A stretch of DNA of 64,000 bases from positions 2,697,142 to 2,761,141 of the forward strand of contig BAOK01000001.1 of NCBI GenBank assembly GCA_000509225.1, given 5' to 3'. The position numbers and the translations under genes were made by a program. Position 1 is the stretch's first letter. Each line of letters starts with the position of its first letter. Source of the DNA: Parvibaculaceae bacterium Mf 1.05b.01 (GTDB lineage: Bacteria; Pseudomonadota; Alphaproteobacteria; Parvibaculales; Parvibaculaceae). Shown here in pieces: positions 1 through 9,753 of the stretch. Below the pieces are notes generated by a model that saw only the letters and a program-made list of their open reading frames with translations, was not told where the DNA came from and made no database searches.

Positions 1-3000
1 GACCACATCATCTATGCCGTCGCCATTTACGTCCCCCAACATGCGCGGATAGGTGTCCTGGTCAGACCAACCTGAACTGACACCGTAAGCACCATAGGCG
101 AGGTAGGCCGACGAAAAGACCCCGTTTGCATTACCTTGCGAGACATAGACCCCGTCTGTCGCAAAACCGACCACATCATCTATGCCGTCGCCATTTACGT
201 CCCCCAACATGCGCGGATAGGTGTCCTGATCAGACCAACCGGTATCAACGCTATAAGCGCCATAGGCATTGTAGGTTGACTGGAAGTAGGCGCTTGTCGC
301 CTGTCCCGCAGCAAGATCGACAATCACCCGACGAGTGCCATTTGTGTAGTTCGCGGTATCGGTCCCAGCACCTCCATCAAGCATATCCCCATCAGCTACC
401 GCATGGAGAACGTCGTTTCCCGCCCCCCCATCAAGCGTATCTGCGCCGGCACCGCCCTGGAGGATATTGTCTCCAGCGTCGCCTGCGAGTGTGTCTGCGT
501 AGGAGGACCCATGTAGGTTTTCGACAGAAGTAAATGTATCTCCAATAGCATGACCGCCTGAGGTGACACCTGTCTGTAGGTTTACATTCACTCCAGCATT
601 GGAGAGAGAGTACCAAGCCCAGTCAGACCCGCTACCACCATCAAGGTGATCGGCTCCACCAGCCCCATTCAGTATATCGTCGCCCACGCCACCCGCGAGT
701 ACATTGACTCCACTATCACCGACGAGCTGATCATCAAACACAGAGCCAATAAAGTTCTCAATACCTACAAATGTGTCCCCTTCAGCATCTCCTTGCCACC
801 CCTGATTCATGCCCAAGTTCACAAGAACAGCGGCTGACGAAGCTGAATAGCTCACTGTATCAATCCCATCACCACCATCAAGCGTGTCAGCTCCTGCGCC
901 ACCCTCGAGAGTATCATTGCCGGCAAGTCCTAGAAGCCGGTTCGCACCTGCATCCCCTGTGAGCACGTCATTATGGTTTGACCCTTGCAGATCTTCGATA
1001 GAGACCAAAGTGTCACCAGTTGCAGTACCACCAGTCGCTTCACCTGTTGTCAGGTTGATGGTGACGCCAACCGTTGACCCGTGGTAGCTCGCCAAATCCG
1101 TTCCAGCACCACCGTCAATATGGTCAGCCCCTCCCTGACCTATCAGAGTGTCATTTCCATCTTGGCCGTAAATGACATCATTGCCGCCATTGCCGTAGAT
1201 GGCATCGTTCCCACCATACCCCCACAACGTATTAGCGGAATTATCACCGGATATCGTGTCTGCATGGTTGGAGCCGAAGACATCTTCTATGCTCGACAAG
1301 ATATCGCCCTGAGCATACCCACCAGACTGTGCCGTCGTCAGGAACAGGTTAATAGTAACGCCTGCAGTCGATGACGAATACTGCGCCCGGTCAATACCGT
1401 CGCCGCCGTAAAGAGCATCCGCACCTGCGCCTCCGAGCAACACATCATTGCCTGCCAGACCATAGAGAGTGTCGTTCCCACCTAGCCCATAGAGATGGTT
1501 AGAGTTACCATCGCCGGTCAAAAGGTCTGCATGGGCTGACCCGATAAGATGTTCGATATTATCCAGCACATCGCCAGTGGCGTGACCGCCGGTAGCGGTA
1601 TCTGCGCTCAGATTGACGTTTACGCCCGCCGTAGAATAGTCGTAGCGGGCATAGTCGCTTCCCGCGCCGCCATCAAGATAGTCGGCGCCACCATAGCCCC
1701 ACAAATGGTCATGCCCGGCTGCACCGCGCAGCTGGTTGCCGCCTGCATCCCCATAGAGAAGATCATTGTGATCTGAGCCGGTCACATTTTCAAAGGATGT
1801 AAGGAGGTCACCCTCAGCGTGTCCACCTGAAGCTGATCCTGCTGTCAGGTTAACTGTGACGCCCGCATCGGAGGTTGCATAACTGACTGTGTCAGAACCA
1901 TCTCCACCATCCAGATTGTCAGCGCCAGCGCCGCCCTCAAGCGTGTCGTTGCCGCCCCAGCCAGCGAATATGTCATCACCAAGTCCACCTCGGAAAACAT
2001 TTATATTCGCATCGCCTGTGAAAACGTCAGCCCAATTTGTTCCGATGAGCTCTTCAACACCCTCAAGACTAGGTGTCAAAATGGACCCTGGGGGAAGAGA
2101 GAAATTGACGAACATTCCTGCACCGTTGGATGCTGCCGGCGTTCCGCTGTAATCAACAATATCCCAACCGGAACCACCAATCACATATGCAGATCTGCTA
2201 CCCACTTTAATCGTATCGTTGCCAGCACCTGCATCAATCCAATCGTCGCCAGTACCTGCATCAATGTAGTTATCTGCGGACGATCCATAGATCACATCCG
2301 CATGTTTCGTTCCGATGATGTTCTCAATATTGGAGAGTTGGTCGCCCCAGGCATCGCCCGATGTTCCAACAGCACCTGTTAGACTTGCGTTGATGCCAAA
2401 GAAGGAACCTGAATAGTCGATCGTATCGACACCTGCGCCTCCATCCAGAATATCTGCCCCAGCGCTGCCTTTGAGCGTGTCGTTTCCGGCCCCTGCCGAC
2501 ATCCGCTCATAGATACCGAGACCGTCTAGGGTATCGTCTTCATCGGTGCCAGACACTGAACCTCGAACGGCAATACGGAACGGCGCCGAGGCCTGCGCAC
2601 TGCCATCAGAGGCAACGGCCAAAAGATCAAGAACATCTGCGTCCGTAGTACCCGGCGTTCCGGAAAGCGTTCGCGTCGCAGCATTAAAGATCAGCCAGGA
2701 AGGCAAGGCCCGCCCATCCGCCATGACAAGCGACAGCGACAAGGTATCCCCAGCATCGACATCATGAAACAGACCGGCGGGAAGCGTGTAGGAATACGCT
2801 GTACCCGGGTCGATCACCTGGCCTTGTGCTGGGCCGGTGGCGAATGGACTATTATTCGTACCGTCGAGTTTGACGATCCGGCCGTCAAAATAGGCTTCCT
2901 CGACACCCGTTAGCGTATCGGTTCCGTCATTGCCGTCTGCACCATTAATGTCAGTGATAATCCAGCTGCCACCGGATTGCGTGATCGTGTAGTACTGAGC

Positions 3001-6000
3001 CCCGCTATGATAGATAGCACGGTCATGATCCGCACCGCCGATCAGCGTGTCATTGCCAGCCCCACCTTCTAGATAATCATTGCCCGCACCGCCATTGAGC
3101 GTATCCGCACCCTCATCTCCCCGAAGGCCGTCCCGCCCGCCGCCACCTACTAGCGAGTCATTGCCTGCGAGGCCAGCGAAGACATCGCTGTCCGCTCCAC
3201 CAACAAAACTATCATTGCCCGCCGTTCCAACTTCGTGGGCAAAATTGTTCGTTAAGACCACAACGCCTGACGTGCCCGCGACATAGACATCATCGCGCCC
3301 ATCGCCATTCTTATCGGCGAGGTGAACTTCAAACGATGCCCCGCTAGTAAACATGTCCTGCACAGAAGTAGGCGTGTTCACATTGAACGCAGGGTCTGTC
3401 GTCAGTATGCCGCTGGCGCTGCCGAAGGCGACTGAGATCGTGGATTGATTGATCTTTATCAGGTCTTCATAACCATCACCGTCTATATCGCCGGTGGCAT
3501 ATTTGGTGACATTGGAGACATCATAGGTGATCCCTGCTGACGTCTGTGTGAGTGTGCCAAAGGCGGTGGGCTGAGCAAGGGCAACATAGGTCGCACTTGC
3601 TGCAATGACGATCAGGTCATCCCGACCGTCGGCATTGATGTCTGCAAGTTGCCAGGTGTACGGAGTCGCGGACGTCAAGCCGCTGGTACCAACGCTAACG
3701 TTCTGCGTACTTGTGGTGTATGCCCCATTATTATCAAGGCTCACAGTCTCAACATAAACCGGAATCGATGAGAATGACCGAACCCGGACTAGCTCCTCCC
3801 GACCATTTCCATCCACGTCTCCGCCATGGAAAGTCTGACCATCAACCCAATCCAAAGGTGTGTGCGACAATGCTGCGGAGACGTTCGGCGCGATACCATC
3901 GGCAGAAACACTGAATCGCGTGTCGAGTTGATTTGTTCCATAGGAGCGCCAGCTCACAATTTCAGCAGCGCCGTCTCCATCAATATCAGCCGTCTCAGAT
4001 TCGACACCGACTCCAGTTCCAACGGCATGGAAAATCCCGCTGCTTGGAATCGAATTACCCTTGCTGTCGACCTGCGCATAGGAAAACGCGTCTCCGGATC
4101 CGAAGGCGACAAAAGCATTACCTCCGTTCACCCCAGCGACATCCAGGGTTCCGTCATTATTGAAGTCTGTCAGACCCGCGATCTCGGTAACATTGGTTGC
4201 CAGATGAGGGGTAAAGGTTCCCCCATCTACAAACAGTTCAGCATCATTCCCGATGGACGAAACAACCGATGCGGCGCCCGCTGCACCGAGACCCGTCAGA
4301 TCAACCGTCAGACCAAGCGCGTCAAACTGGAGACTCTCAATCGCCGTGAAGGAATGCCCCATGCCGGTGATGGTGATCTGATCACTTGTTCCCTTGATCT
4401 TGAGAACCAGCGTATCCCCGATTGACGTCGCTTCAATGTCGGTCGGCAGAATGTCATCTGCAAACACAAGCGTATCATTGCCAGCTTCAGCTAGTTCGGC
4501 GGTTGGCAGATTGAGCTTGCCGGCAGGTGGTCCGGCTACATAATTGGAGTCGATAATCGTGTCAGAGCCATACCCTCGCCCAAATCGATAGACATCATTG
4601 CCACCACCGCCACGCAGAATATCATCGCCCGCACCCCCATCAAGATAGTCATTTCCCTGCGGGCCCGTATCCACCGTAAGGAAGATTTCATAAGGGGCTG
4701 CGTTAAACTGCCCGTCCCCCTGGAGCGTATCATTGCCTGCACCGCCATAAAGTACGTCAGCCCCCGCTCCCCCATGGAGGACATCATTGCCCGCATCACC
4801 ATGCAAAACATCCGCGCCGCCCGCCCCATCAAGCGCGTCATCGCCGGTGCCGCCATAGAACACATCATTGCCGGACTGACCGATCATCTGATCATTGCCG
4901 CCCGCGGCGTCCACATGCTGGCCGATATCATTGAACGCTATACGGTCGTCAAACTCGGTCGCGCGGAGCATCTCGATGGAATGCAGCTTGATGTCATACT
5001 GGTTTGTGTTGGCACCGAAACTGTTTTCATCAACAGCGGCGCCCTGGAGCGCCTGATCCCAGACCGCGTAAATGTCGCTGCCCTGGAAGACTTGTACATC
5101 CTGCCACTGAGACCCGGTGAAAAGCCCGGCGGCATAGAGCGGCTGGAAATCTCCGCCCGCATCAATGCGGCTGAAGTCCGCCGTGTCATACCCGTCCCCG
5201 CCATCAATCGATACGTTCCCGCTAAAGGGCGTGATCACGTCATCGCCCGCGCCTGCAAGGATCACCGCATTGTCGTGACCAACAATGATCTCATCATCAA
5301 AATTGGTGCCAATGACATGCTCGAAATTGGCAATCGTATCGCCCTGCGCATCGCTCTGAACTAGCGCAGTCACGTCCAGTGAGCGTACGGTCTGATTGAC
5401 CAGATCGATATGAATCCCGGCGGAGGAATTGGCATAGGAGATCGCGTCCATGCCCTCGCCCCCGTCGAGAATGTCAGCGCCGAGCCCCCCTTCGATCACA
5501 TTGCCAAAAGCATCACCGGTGATGGTGTCGTTGTAATCCGAGCCAATGACATATTCGATAGAGTCGAACGTGTCGCCTTCGGCGTGCCCACCTGTCGCTT
5601 CGCCGGTCTCAAGGTTGACCGTTATCCCTGCGTTGGAATTCGTGTAGACCGCGAAGTCTGCGCCGTCTCCGCCCAGCAACTCATCTGCGCCAGCCCCACC
5701 TTCAAGAAAGTCGTTGCCGCTATTGCCAATCAGGAGATTGTCTTCTGCATTCCCAACCAGAATATCTGAGTGGAGCGAACCGATGATGCCTTCAAACCCC
5801 AGCAGCGAGTCACCCTGCGCATCACCACCGGCGCCAGTGCCGGGCGTGCTCGCATTCGCCTGCAAGGTTACATGAACGCCTTCATTGGAGCCCGCATAGC
5901 TTGCAAGGTCAAAGCCTGCGCCACCATCGAGACCATCCGCGCCGGCACCGCCTTCAATCGTGTCATCACCAGCACCACCTTGAATGGCATCTGCACCCCC

Positions 6001-8484
6001 GAGGCCGGACAGGATTTCTGCGCCTGCAGACCCAATGATGGTGTCGTTCGCTTGAGAGCCAAAGGCCCGCTCAATAGACTCAAGTGTGTCTGTACCGCCC
6101 GCGCCAGTGACGGCGAGCGCCACAAGGTCGATGACAACACCAGACGTAAACTCCGCGTAGGAGACGGAGTCCTGGCCTGCGCCGCCCCGCAAAATGTCAT
6201 TACCCGCGCCGCCACGAAGCAGATCATTGCCAATGCCCCCATCCAGCGTGTCGTTTCCGGCACCGCCGATAATCTCATCATTATAGGCAGTACCCGTGAT
6301 CACATCATTGCCAGCCGTGCCGTCAATTTTGTTCTGCAGCGCATCCGGATTGGTAAGACCCATATTCACCGCCTGGGCGATAGTGGTGAGCCAGCCGATG
6401 GAGAAGGCAGTGTCCGGCGCATCACTAATCAAAAAATCAATTACAGCACGATTTTCAAGATAGGAGCGATAGTCGGCCGCGACCGTGAGCTCGACCATCA
6501 GCTCTTCGGCGTTTGTCCAGGTGCCGTAATGATAGACCCGACGTCCGAATGCGTCTCCGCCGCTTAGGCGGTTTGTGACCACCTCATTGGCGATGTCCGC
6601 AAACAAATCCTCAAAGGCGACAATTCCTACATACCCTACGCCCGGCTTGTTCCATTGGAAGCCTTCGCCCGCCCTGTATCCGATCTCCAGGTACCAATTG
6701 GTCCCCGTGCTGCCGGTGAAACGTGCATCTCCCCCCAAAAGCTCAATGATCGGATTGAGGCCAGAAACCACACCATTGGCGATGTTGATCGCGTCCTGAA
6801 CGCTGCCCCCATTTTCGGACCATCCCACCCCGGGCACATCAAGGGTGCCATCTGGCTGCAGGACAACAGATGCAAAGGCATGAGGCGTGCCTGGATCACC
6901 GAACAGGATATTGCCCAGCAACGTGCCAACAACTTGGCCAACGAGCACCCCAACGAAGGTACCAATAATCGGCACAATGGATCCGACGGTCCCCAGTGTT
7001 GCGCCAAAGGCTCCCGCAATGCCGCTGAGAGCGCTGGAGACAAGGGCAGCTTCCTGAGTTGCTGGGGTAACGATGGAGCTGGCCAACTGAGAGGCGAAGA
7101 AACTGGCAATGGTCGTGATGGGGTCAAATGTGAAGCCGCCGACCGAGAAACTGCCGAACGCGTTACCCGCTACCTCAAACCCGACAGCCTGTGAAATTGT
7201 AGAGGACACAAAATAGTTGGCTGTCGCGCGGCCAAAGTCAGCAGCGAAACTGTCGCCCCCGATAAGCTCCCCGACAATGAAAGAACTGATCTGGCCAATG
7301 GCAAGGTTGGCCGCTTTCGCGCCCAGACGGTCACCAAAATTGGCAAAGCCCTGGCTGGCGGCTTCATCAAAGCTGTCCCCCTCAAACAGCTCCTCTATTG
7401 TGCCGCCTATGCTACCGAAGAAAGTTGAGGAGACTGCGCCAATCGCGACCTGCGCAAAAGCATTGTCACCTGCGATGTAGTTCCCGAGTGCCGACCCAAA
7501 TGCCTCGCCAATGGCGGTGCCAGTAACTGGTGGTTGATCCGGTCGTTCCACCACATAGCCATCGCCACCAGCAATACCAGAACTTTTTACTAGTTGGTAA
7601 TCGATTGTGCCGTCTGCATTCTCAGGCGTTGTGGTTGTCCACTGTAGTCGTCCGGGTCCTCCGCCAAGGTTTTCGAAGTCGGCGAGCACCGAGAACATCT
7701 CATTTCCAAGTGCATCAAACTCTCCAGTCGGAACCACCCTAACGACAACATCGCCAAACTGAGCGTTCTGCCCGGAAAATTGATAACCAGCCACTCCCCC
7801 ATCCGGACCAACTATCGCTACTGCAGTTTGGATAGGAACAAACTCAACTCCATTCAGGAGTGAGTCCAACGAGAGAACTGAAAAACTTGGCACCCCATCT
7901 ATGTAGGTTATGGGTGGCCTAAAACTAATCTGATTGGCGGGATCTAATACTGTTTCGGAGCCGGGAGCTACATAGTCAGCGCCAATTGTGTCCACATTGG
8001 CCGGTGGCGGTTGAAACCACGGTAGGCCGGTTGACTCGCTCATATGTCTCTCAGCGGTATTGCTGTTCCGCGTGTCAATATTGTAGTCGCGACCATCCTG
8101 AGAGAGCGAGAACCCCACATGGCGCATCTCGTCCCACTTCCGAATGACAGACGCATCACTTGAACCTGAGAAGACCGAGACACCTACATCAAACTGATTT
8201 AGCTCGTTTATCCCTCCGACGTCCCTAAAGTCACTGCCCAAGTCAGCCAGCGTTGACAATCGTAAATCGACATCAGCCGGTGTCCTCTCATACACCACAA
8301 GATTAGGGTCAAATATGCTATCAGGTGTACCATGGAGCTCGGCTAGGACAGTCTGTGCTCCTGTTGCGCTAGTCTCAACCAACGCCAGATAGTTGTGATG
8401 GCTATCAGATAAGGGCAACAAATCCGGCCCCGGAACCGATCTGTCGGAGACCTTATAAGTACGACGATAAATCTCCAGAGTCAC
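1..8484 (-). CDS. Giant RTX / FG-GAP repeat protein (3' end outside window)
   Basis: The frame is open from a GTG at 8484 to the left edge, giving at least 2828 residues with the C-terminus missing. The start has AAAGGAG 7 bases upstream, overlapping the stop of the preceding gene. Residues 1-700 match nothing I recognise but hold two Gly-rich hydrophobic stretches (about 318-368 and 488-528), as in membrane-active RTX proteins. RTX nonapeptides (GGxGxDxLx) begin near residue 715 and run to about 1335. Six FG-GAP/VCBS calcium motifs (DxNxDGxxD) lie at about 1420-1740. More RTX follows, then a cadherin-like (CADG/He_PIG) domain at about 1878-1975 (GDTLSLSL, PSWLIFN, LSGTPG). Eight 85-95-residue modules of the type IENxxGSxHxDxLxGD come next, and the visible part ends with two nearly identical 56-residue FG-GAP repeats. 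Type I secretion is expected for the family; the signal would lie outside. A giant adhesin or RTX toxin is possible; the activity is unknown. Confidence 0.93.
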   Translation of the reverse strand, partial: MTLEIYRRTYKVSDRSVPGPDLLPLSDSHHNYLALVETSATGAQTVLAELHGTPDSIFDPNLVVYERTPADVDLRLSTLADLGSDFRDVGGINELNQFDVGVSVFSGSSDASVIRKWDEMRHVGFSLSQDGRDYNIDTRNSNTAERHMSESTGLPWFQPPPANVDTIGADYVAPGSETVLDPANQISFRPPITYIDGVPSFSVLSLDSLLNGVEFVPIQTAVAIVGPDGGVAGYQFSGQNAQFGDVVVRVVPTGEFDALGNEMFSVLADFENLGGGPGRLQWTTTTPENADGTIDYQLVKSSGIAGGDGYVVERPDQPPVTGTAIGEAFGSALGNYIAGDNAFAQVAIGAVSSTFFGSIGGTIEELFEGDSFDEAASQGFANFGDRLGAKAANLAIGQISSFIVGELIGGDSFAADFGRATANYFVSSTISQAVGFEVAGNAFGSFSVGGFTFDPITTIASFFASQLASSIVTPATQEAALVSSALSGIAGAFGATLGTVGSIVPIIGTFVGVLVGQVVGTLLGNILFGDPGTPHAFASVVLQPDGTLDVPGVGWSENGGSVQDAINIANGVVSGLNPIIELLGGDARFTGSTGTNWYLEIGYRAGEGFQWNKPGVGYVGIVAFEDLFADIANEVVTNRLSGGDAFGRRVYHYGTWTNAEELMVELTVAADYRSYLENRAVIDFLISDAPDTAFSIGWLTTIAQAVNMGLTNPDALQNKIDGTAGNDVITGTAYNDEIIGGAGNDTLDGGIGNDLLRGGAGNDILRGGAGQDSVSYAEFTSGVVIDLVALAVTGAGGTDTLESIERAFGSQANDTIIGSAGAEILSGLGGADAIQGGAGDDTIEGGAGADGLDGGAGFDLASYAGSNEGVHVTLQANASTPGTGAGGDAQGDSLLGFEGIIGSLHSDILVGNAEDNLLIGNSGNDFLEGGAGADELLGGDGADFAVYTNSNAGITVNLETGEATGGHAEGDTFDSIEYVIGSDYNDTITGDAFGNVIEGGLGADILDGGEGMDAISYANSSAGIHIDLVNQTVRSLDVTALVQSDAQGDTIANFEHVIGTNFDDEIIVGHDNAVILAGAGDDVITPFSGNVSIDGGDGYDTADFSRIDAGGDFQPLYAAGLFTGSQWQDVQVFQGSDIYAVWDQALQGAAVDENSFGANTNQYDIKLHSIEMLRATEFDDRIAFNDIGQHVDAAGGNDQMIGQSGNDVFYGGTGDDALDGAGGADVLHGDAGNDVLHGGAGADVLYGGAGNDTLQGDGQFNAAPYEIFLTVDTGPQGNDYLDGGAGDDILRGGGGNDVYRFGRGYGSDTIIDSNYVAGPPAGKLNLPTAELAEAGNDTLVFADDILPTDIEATSIGDTLVLKIKGTSDQITITGMGHSFTAIESLQFDALGLTVDLTGLGAAGAASVVSSIGNDAELFVDGGTFTPHLATNVTEIAGLTDFNNDGTLDVAGVNGGNAFVAFGSGDAFSYAQVDSKGNSIPSSGIFHAVGTGVGVESETADIDGDGAAEIVSWRSYGTNQLDTRFSVSADGIAPNVSAALSHTPLDWVDGQTFHGGDVDGNGREELVRVRSFSSIPVYVETVSLDNNGAYTTSTQNVSVGTSGLTSATPYTWQLADINADGRDDLIVIAASATYVALAQPTAFGTLTQTSAGITYDVSNVTKYATGDIDGDGYEDLIKINQSTISVAFGSASGILTTDPAFNVNTPTSVQDMFTSGASFEVHLADKNGDGRDDVYVAGTSGVVVLTNNFAHEVGTAGNDSFVGGADSDVFAGLAGNDSLVGGGGRDGLRGDEGADTLNGGAGNDYLEGGAGNDTLIGGADHDRAIYHSGAQYYTITQSGGSWIITDINGADGNDGTDTLTGVEEAYFDGRIVKLDGTNNSPFATGPAQGQVIDPGTAYSYTLPAGLFHDVDAGDTLSLSLVMADGRALPSWLIFNAATRTLSGTPGTTDADVLDLLAVASDGSAQASAPFRIAVRGSVSGTDEDDTLDGLGIYERMSAGAGNDTLKGSAGADILDGGAGVDTIDYSGSFFGINASLTGAVGTSGDAWGDQLSNIENIIGTKHADVIYGSSADNYIDAGTGDDWIDAGAGNDTIKVGSRSAYVIGGSGWDIVDYSGTPAASNGAGMFVNFSLPPGSILTPSLEGVEELIGTNWADVFTGDANINVFRGGLGDDIFAGWGGNDTLEGGAGADNLDGGDGSDTVSYATSDAGVTVNLTAGSASGGHAEGDLLTSFENVTGSDHNDLLYGDAGGNQLRGAAGHDHLWGYGGADYLDGGAGSDYARYDYSTAGVNVNLSADTATGGHATGDVLDNIEHLIGSAHADLLTGDGNSNHLYGLGGNDTLYGLAGNDVLLGGAGADALYGGDGIDRAQYSSSTAGVTINLFLTTAQSGGYAQGDILSSIEDVFGSNHADTISGDNSANTLWGYGGNDAIYGNGGNDVIYGQDGNDTLIGQGGADHIDGGAGTDLASYHGSTVGVTINLTTGEATGGTATGDTLVSIEDLQGSNHNDVLTGDAGANRLLGLAGNDTLEGGAGADTLDGGDGIDTVSYSASSAAVLVNLGMNQGWQGDAEGDTFVGIENFIGSVFDDQLVGDSGVNVLAGGVGDDILNGAGGADHLDGGSGSDWAWYSLSNAGVNVNLQTGVTSGGHAIGDTFTSVENLHGSSYADTLAGDAGDNILQGGAGADTLDGGAGNDVLHAVADGDMLDGGAGTDTANYTNGTRRVIVDLAAGQATSAYFQSTYNAYGAYSVDTGWSDQDTYPRMLGDVNGDGIDDVVGFATDGVYVSQGNANGVFSSAYLAYGAYGVSSGWSDQDTYPRMLGDVNGDGIDDVV

Positions 8485-8496
8485 TGCCCTACTCCT

Positions 8497-9033
8497 TTAA
8501 GGGATTGAGCGAACGTCGAAGCGTACCGTGTTTGCACTCAGCACACCTGCTTCATCCACTGATAAAACAACAACAAGGTAAAAAGGAACGAAGCTAGGAA
8601 ATCCTTGGTTTGCCCGCTCTATAGAGTTCGCGGGATACTTCACGACTCTTGGGAACTGACACCTAAAAGAACTCTTGGATATCCGAATGCAGCTCCCGTT
8701 TACTGCATCTTCGTTGGAGTTTAGAAGTCTCCCAACTTCAGAAACATCAAATACGGGTTGGTCGTTTATGCCATGGCGAATTGCTGAGAGAATGCTTTCC
8801 CCACTTCTAAAAGTCTTCGACCCTACCAGAGCAGTAAGGTCAGCTGCCGAACAGTCCATGCAATCTTCATATGCAGCAAACACCGAATCTTGAAGAACTG
8901 CATCTACCAAATCTGAAAGAGCTTGTGATGCCGCGTTCCCCTCACCTGCCAGCAAGCGGGCATCTGTGCCTAACAGAACCAAGCACGCAAGAGCAGCCGA
9001 CATTGCAAGCTTTTGAAGTCTCGTTATAGACAA
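8497..9033 (-). CDS. Small secreted protein upstream of the RTX gene
   Basis: I do not recognise this 178-residue protein. It starts at a TTG (9033) preceded by a purine-rich GGGGTGAGGG. Its N-terminus (SITRLQKLAM followed by SAALACLVLLG) looks like a Sec signal peptide. An alternative ATG at 9003 would remove the basic n-region, so TTG is preferred. The mature part has a CxxC pair (DCMDC) and two further cysteines (GSCIRI, FRCQF), suggesting disulfides or metal binding. The stop codon is 12 bases before the RTX start and overlaps the RTX ribosome-binding site, so the two are probably one transcript. That placement suggests a periplasmic or secreted accessory of the RTX protein, but this is inferred from position only. 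Confidence 0.7.
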   Translation of the reverse strand: MSITRLQKLAMSAALACLVLLGTDARLLAGEGNAASQALSDLVDAVLQDSVFAAYEDCMDCSAADLTALVGSKTFRSGESILSAIRHGINDQPVFDVSEVGRLLNSNEDAVNGSCIRISKSSFRCQFPRVVKYPANSIERANQGFPSFVPFYLVVVLSVDEAGVLSANTVRFDVRSIP

Positions 9034-9469
9034 CGCACCCTCACCCCTTCACTCGAGCGCCGTCGCAAGCGGTGCTCACTAGATCGTGTTGCATCTTCAG
9101 AGCCAAAAGCGCGCACTAATCTTGTGAGCCTTTTGGCACGTGCTGTGTCTCCACAGATGCAACACGCCTACCTCGAAACAAAACCTGCACTGCAGGCAAG
9201 GTAAGCCTCAAGACACAATTGTAAGTTCGCGCAAATGAGTTGTGGATAAGTTCAGCGGTGCGAATTCGCGCCTAGACCCTCCGGTTTAGCTTGCCCCAAA
9301 AATACACCACACTTCTTGCATCGCGTGTATTCGTCCGACCACGCACTTTTTCCGCGTGCCCGGTTTTGAGCGAAACGACCGTCAGCTCACTCGGAAGGAA
9401 TCACCCAGATGCGTTACGCGACTTCTTCAACGGTTTTGATGATGGCGCGGCCAGCGCCCCTCACCCTGG

Positions 9470-9492
9470 ACCACCCGAATAAATCGGGTGGT
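9470..9492. repeat. Perfect 9-bp inverted repeat (hairpin)
   Basis: ACCACCCGA and TCGGGTGGT flank a 5-base loop. There is no T-run on either side, so a classical terminator is unlikely; it may belong to the palindromic repeat 40 bases downstream. Confidence 0.55.
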
Positions 9493-9534
9493 GACAATAT
9501 TTGTATGTCGAGGGGCCGACACCTCTACACTAAG

Positions 9535-9626
9535 CGTCACCCCGGACTTGATCCGAGGTCCATATTGACTCTGAGTTGTGCCGGAGAGCCCTATGGATCC
9601 CGGATCGCTACGCGTCCGGGATGACG
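9535..9626. repeat. REP-like intergenic palindromic element
   Basis: Two imperfect inverted arms (9535-9562 and 9594-9626) share CGTCA.CCCGGA, GATCCG and TCCA, with a 31-base spacer. Many alphaproteobacterial genomes carry dispersed elements of this look (GTCATCCCGGACTTGATCCGGG-type). Only one copy is visible here, so its family membership rests on resemblance. Confidence 0.7.
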
Positions 9627-9753
9627 GCAGAGCCGGACCCCTGGGTCGACTGCTCACATTTTTGGTCTAGAAAAGAGTCGACACAGGGAGGCCTTAGCTG
9701 GTTAGGATGCGCTCCTGCTTGAATGACGCCACGACACGAAGGAAAGCCTTGAG

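Larger units (their letters stand above)
9034..9753. other. 720-bp intergenic region between divergent genes
   Basis: No convincing gene. It separates the RTX operon (minus) from the acyltransferase (plus), so it should hold both promoters, but I could not assign reliable hexamers. It contains a perfect 9-bp stem-loop (9470-9492) and a REP-like palindromic element (9535-9626), listed separately. Confidence 0.6.

Noticed and set aside
330-2400. CRISPR-like or satellite periodicity
   Set aside because: The periodicity is at protein level (RTX modules of about 85-95 residues); DNA copies diverge and there are no unique spacers between identical repeats.
1-7800. Numerous plus-strand open frames of 60-265 codons
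   Set aside because: They are shadows of the repetitive RTX gene on the minus strand, whose single frame is open throughout with recognisable repeats.
9535-9626. Rho-independent terminator
   Set aside because: Long imperfect arms with a 31-base spacer and no T-run; it looks like a dispersed palindromic repeat.
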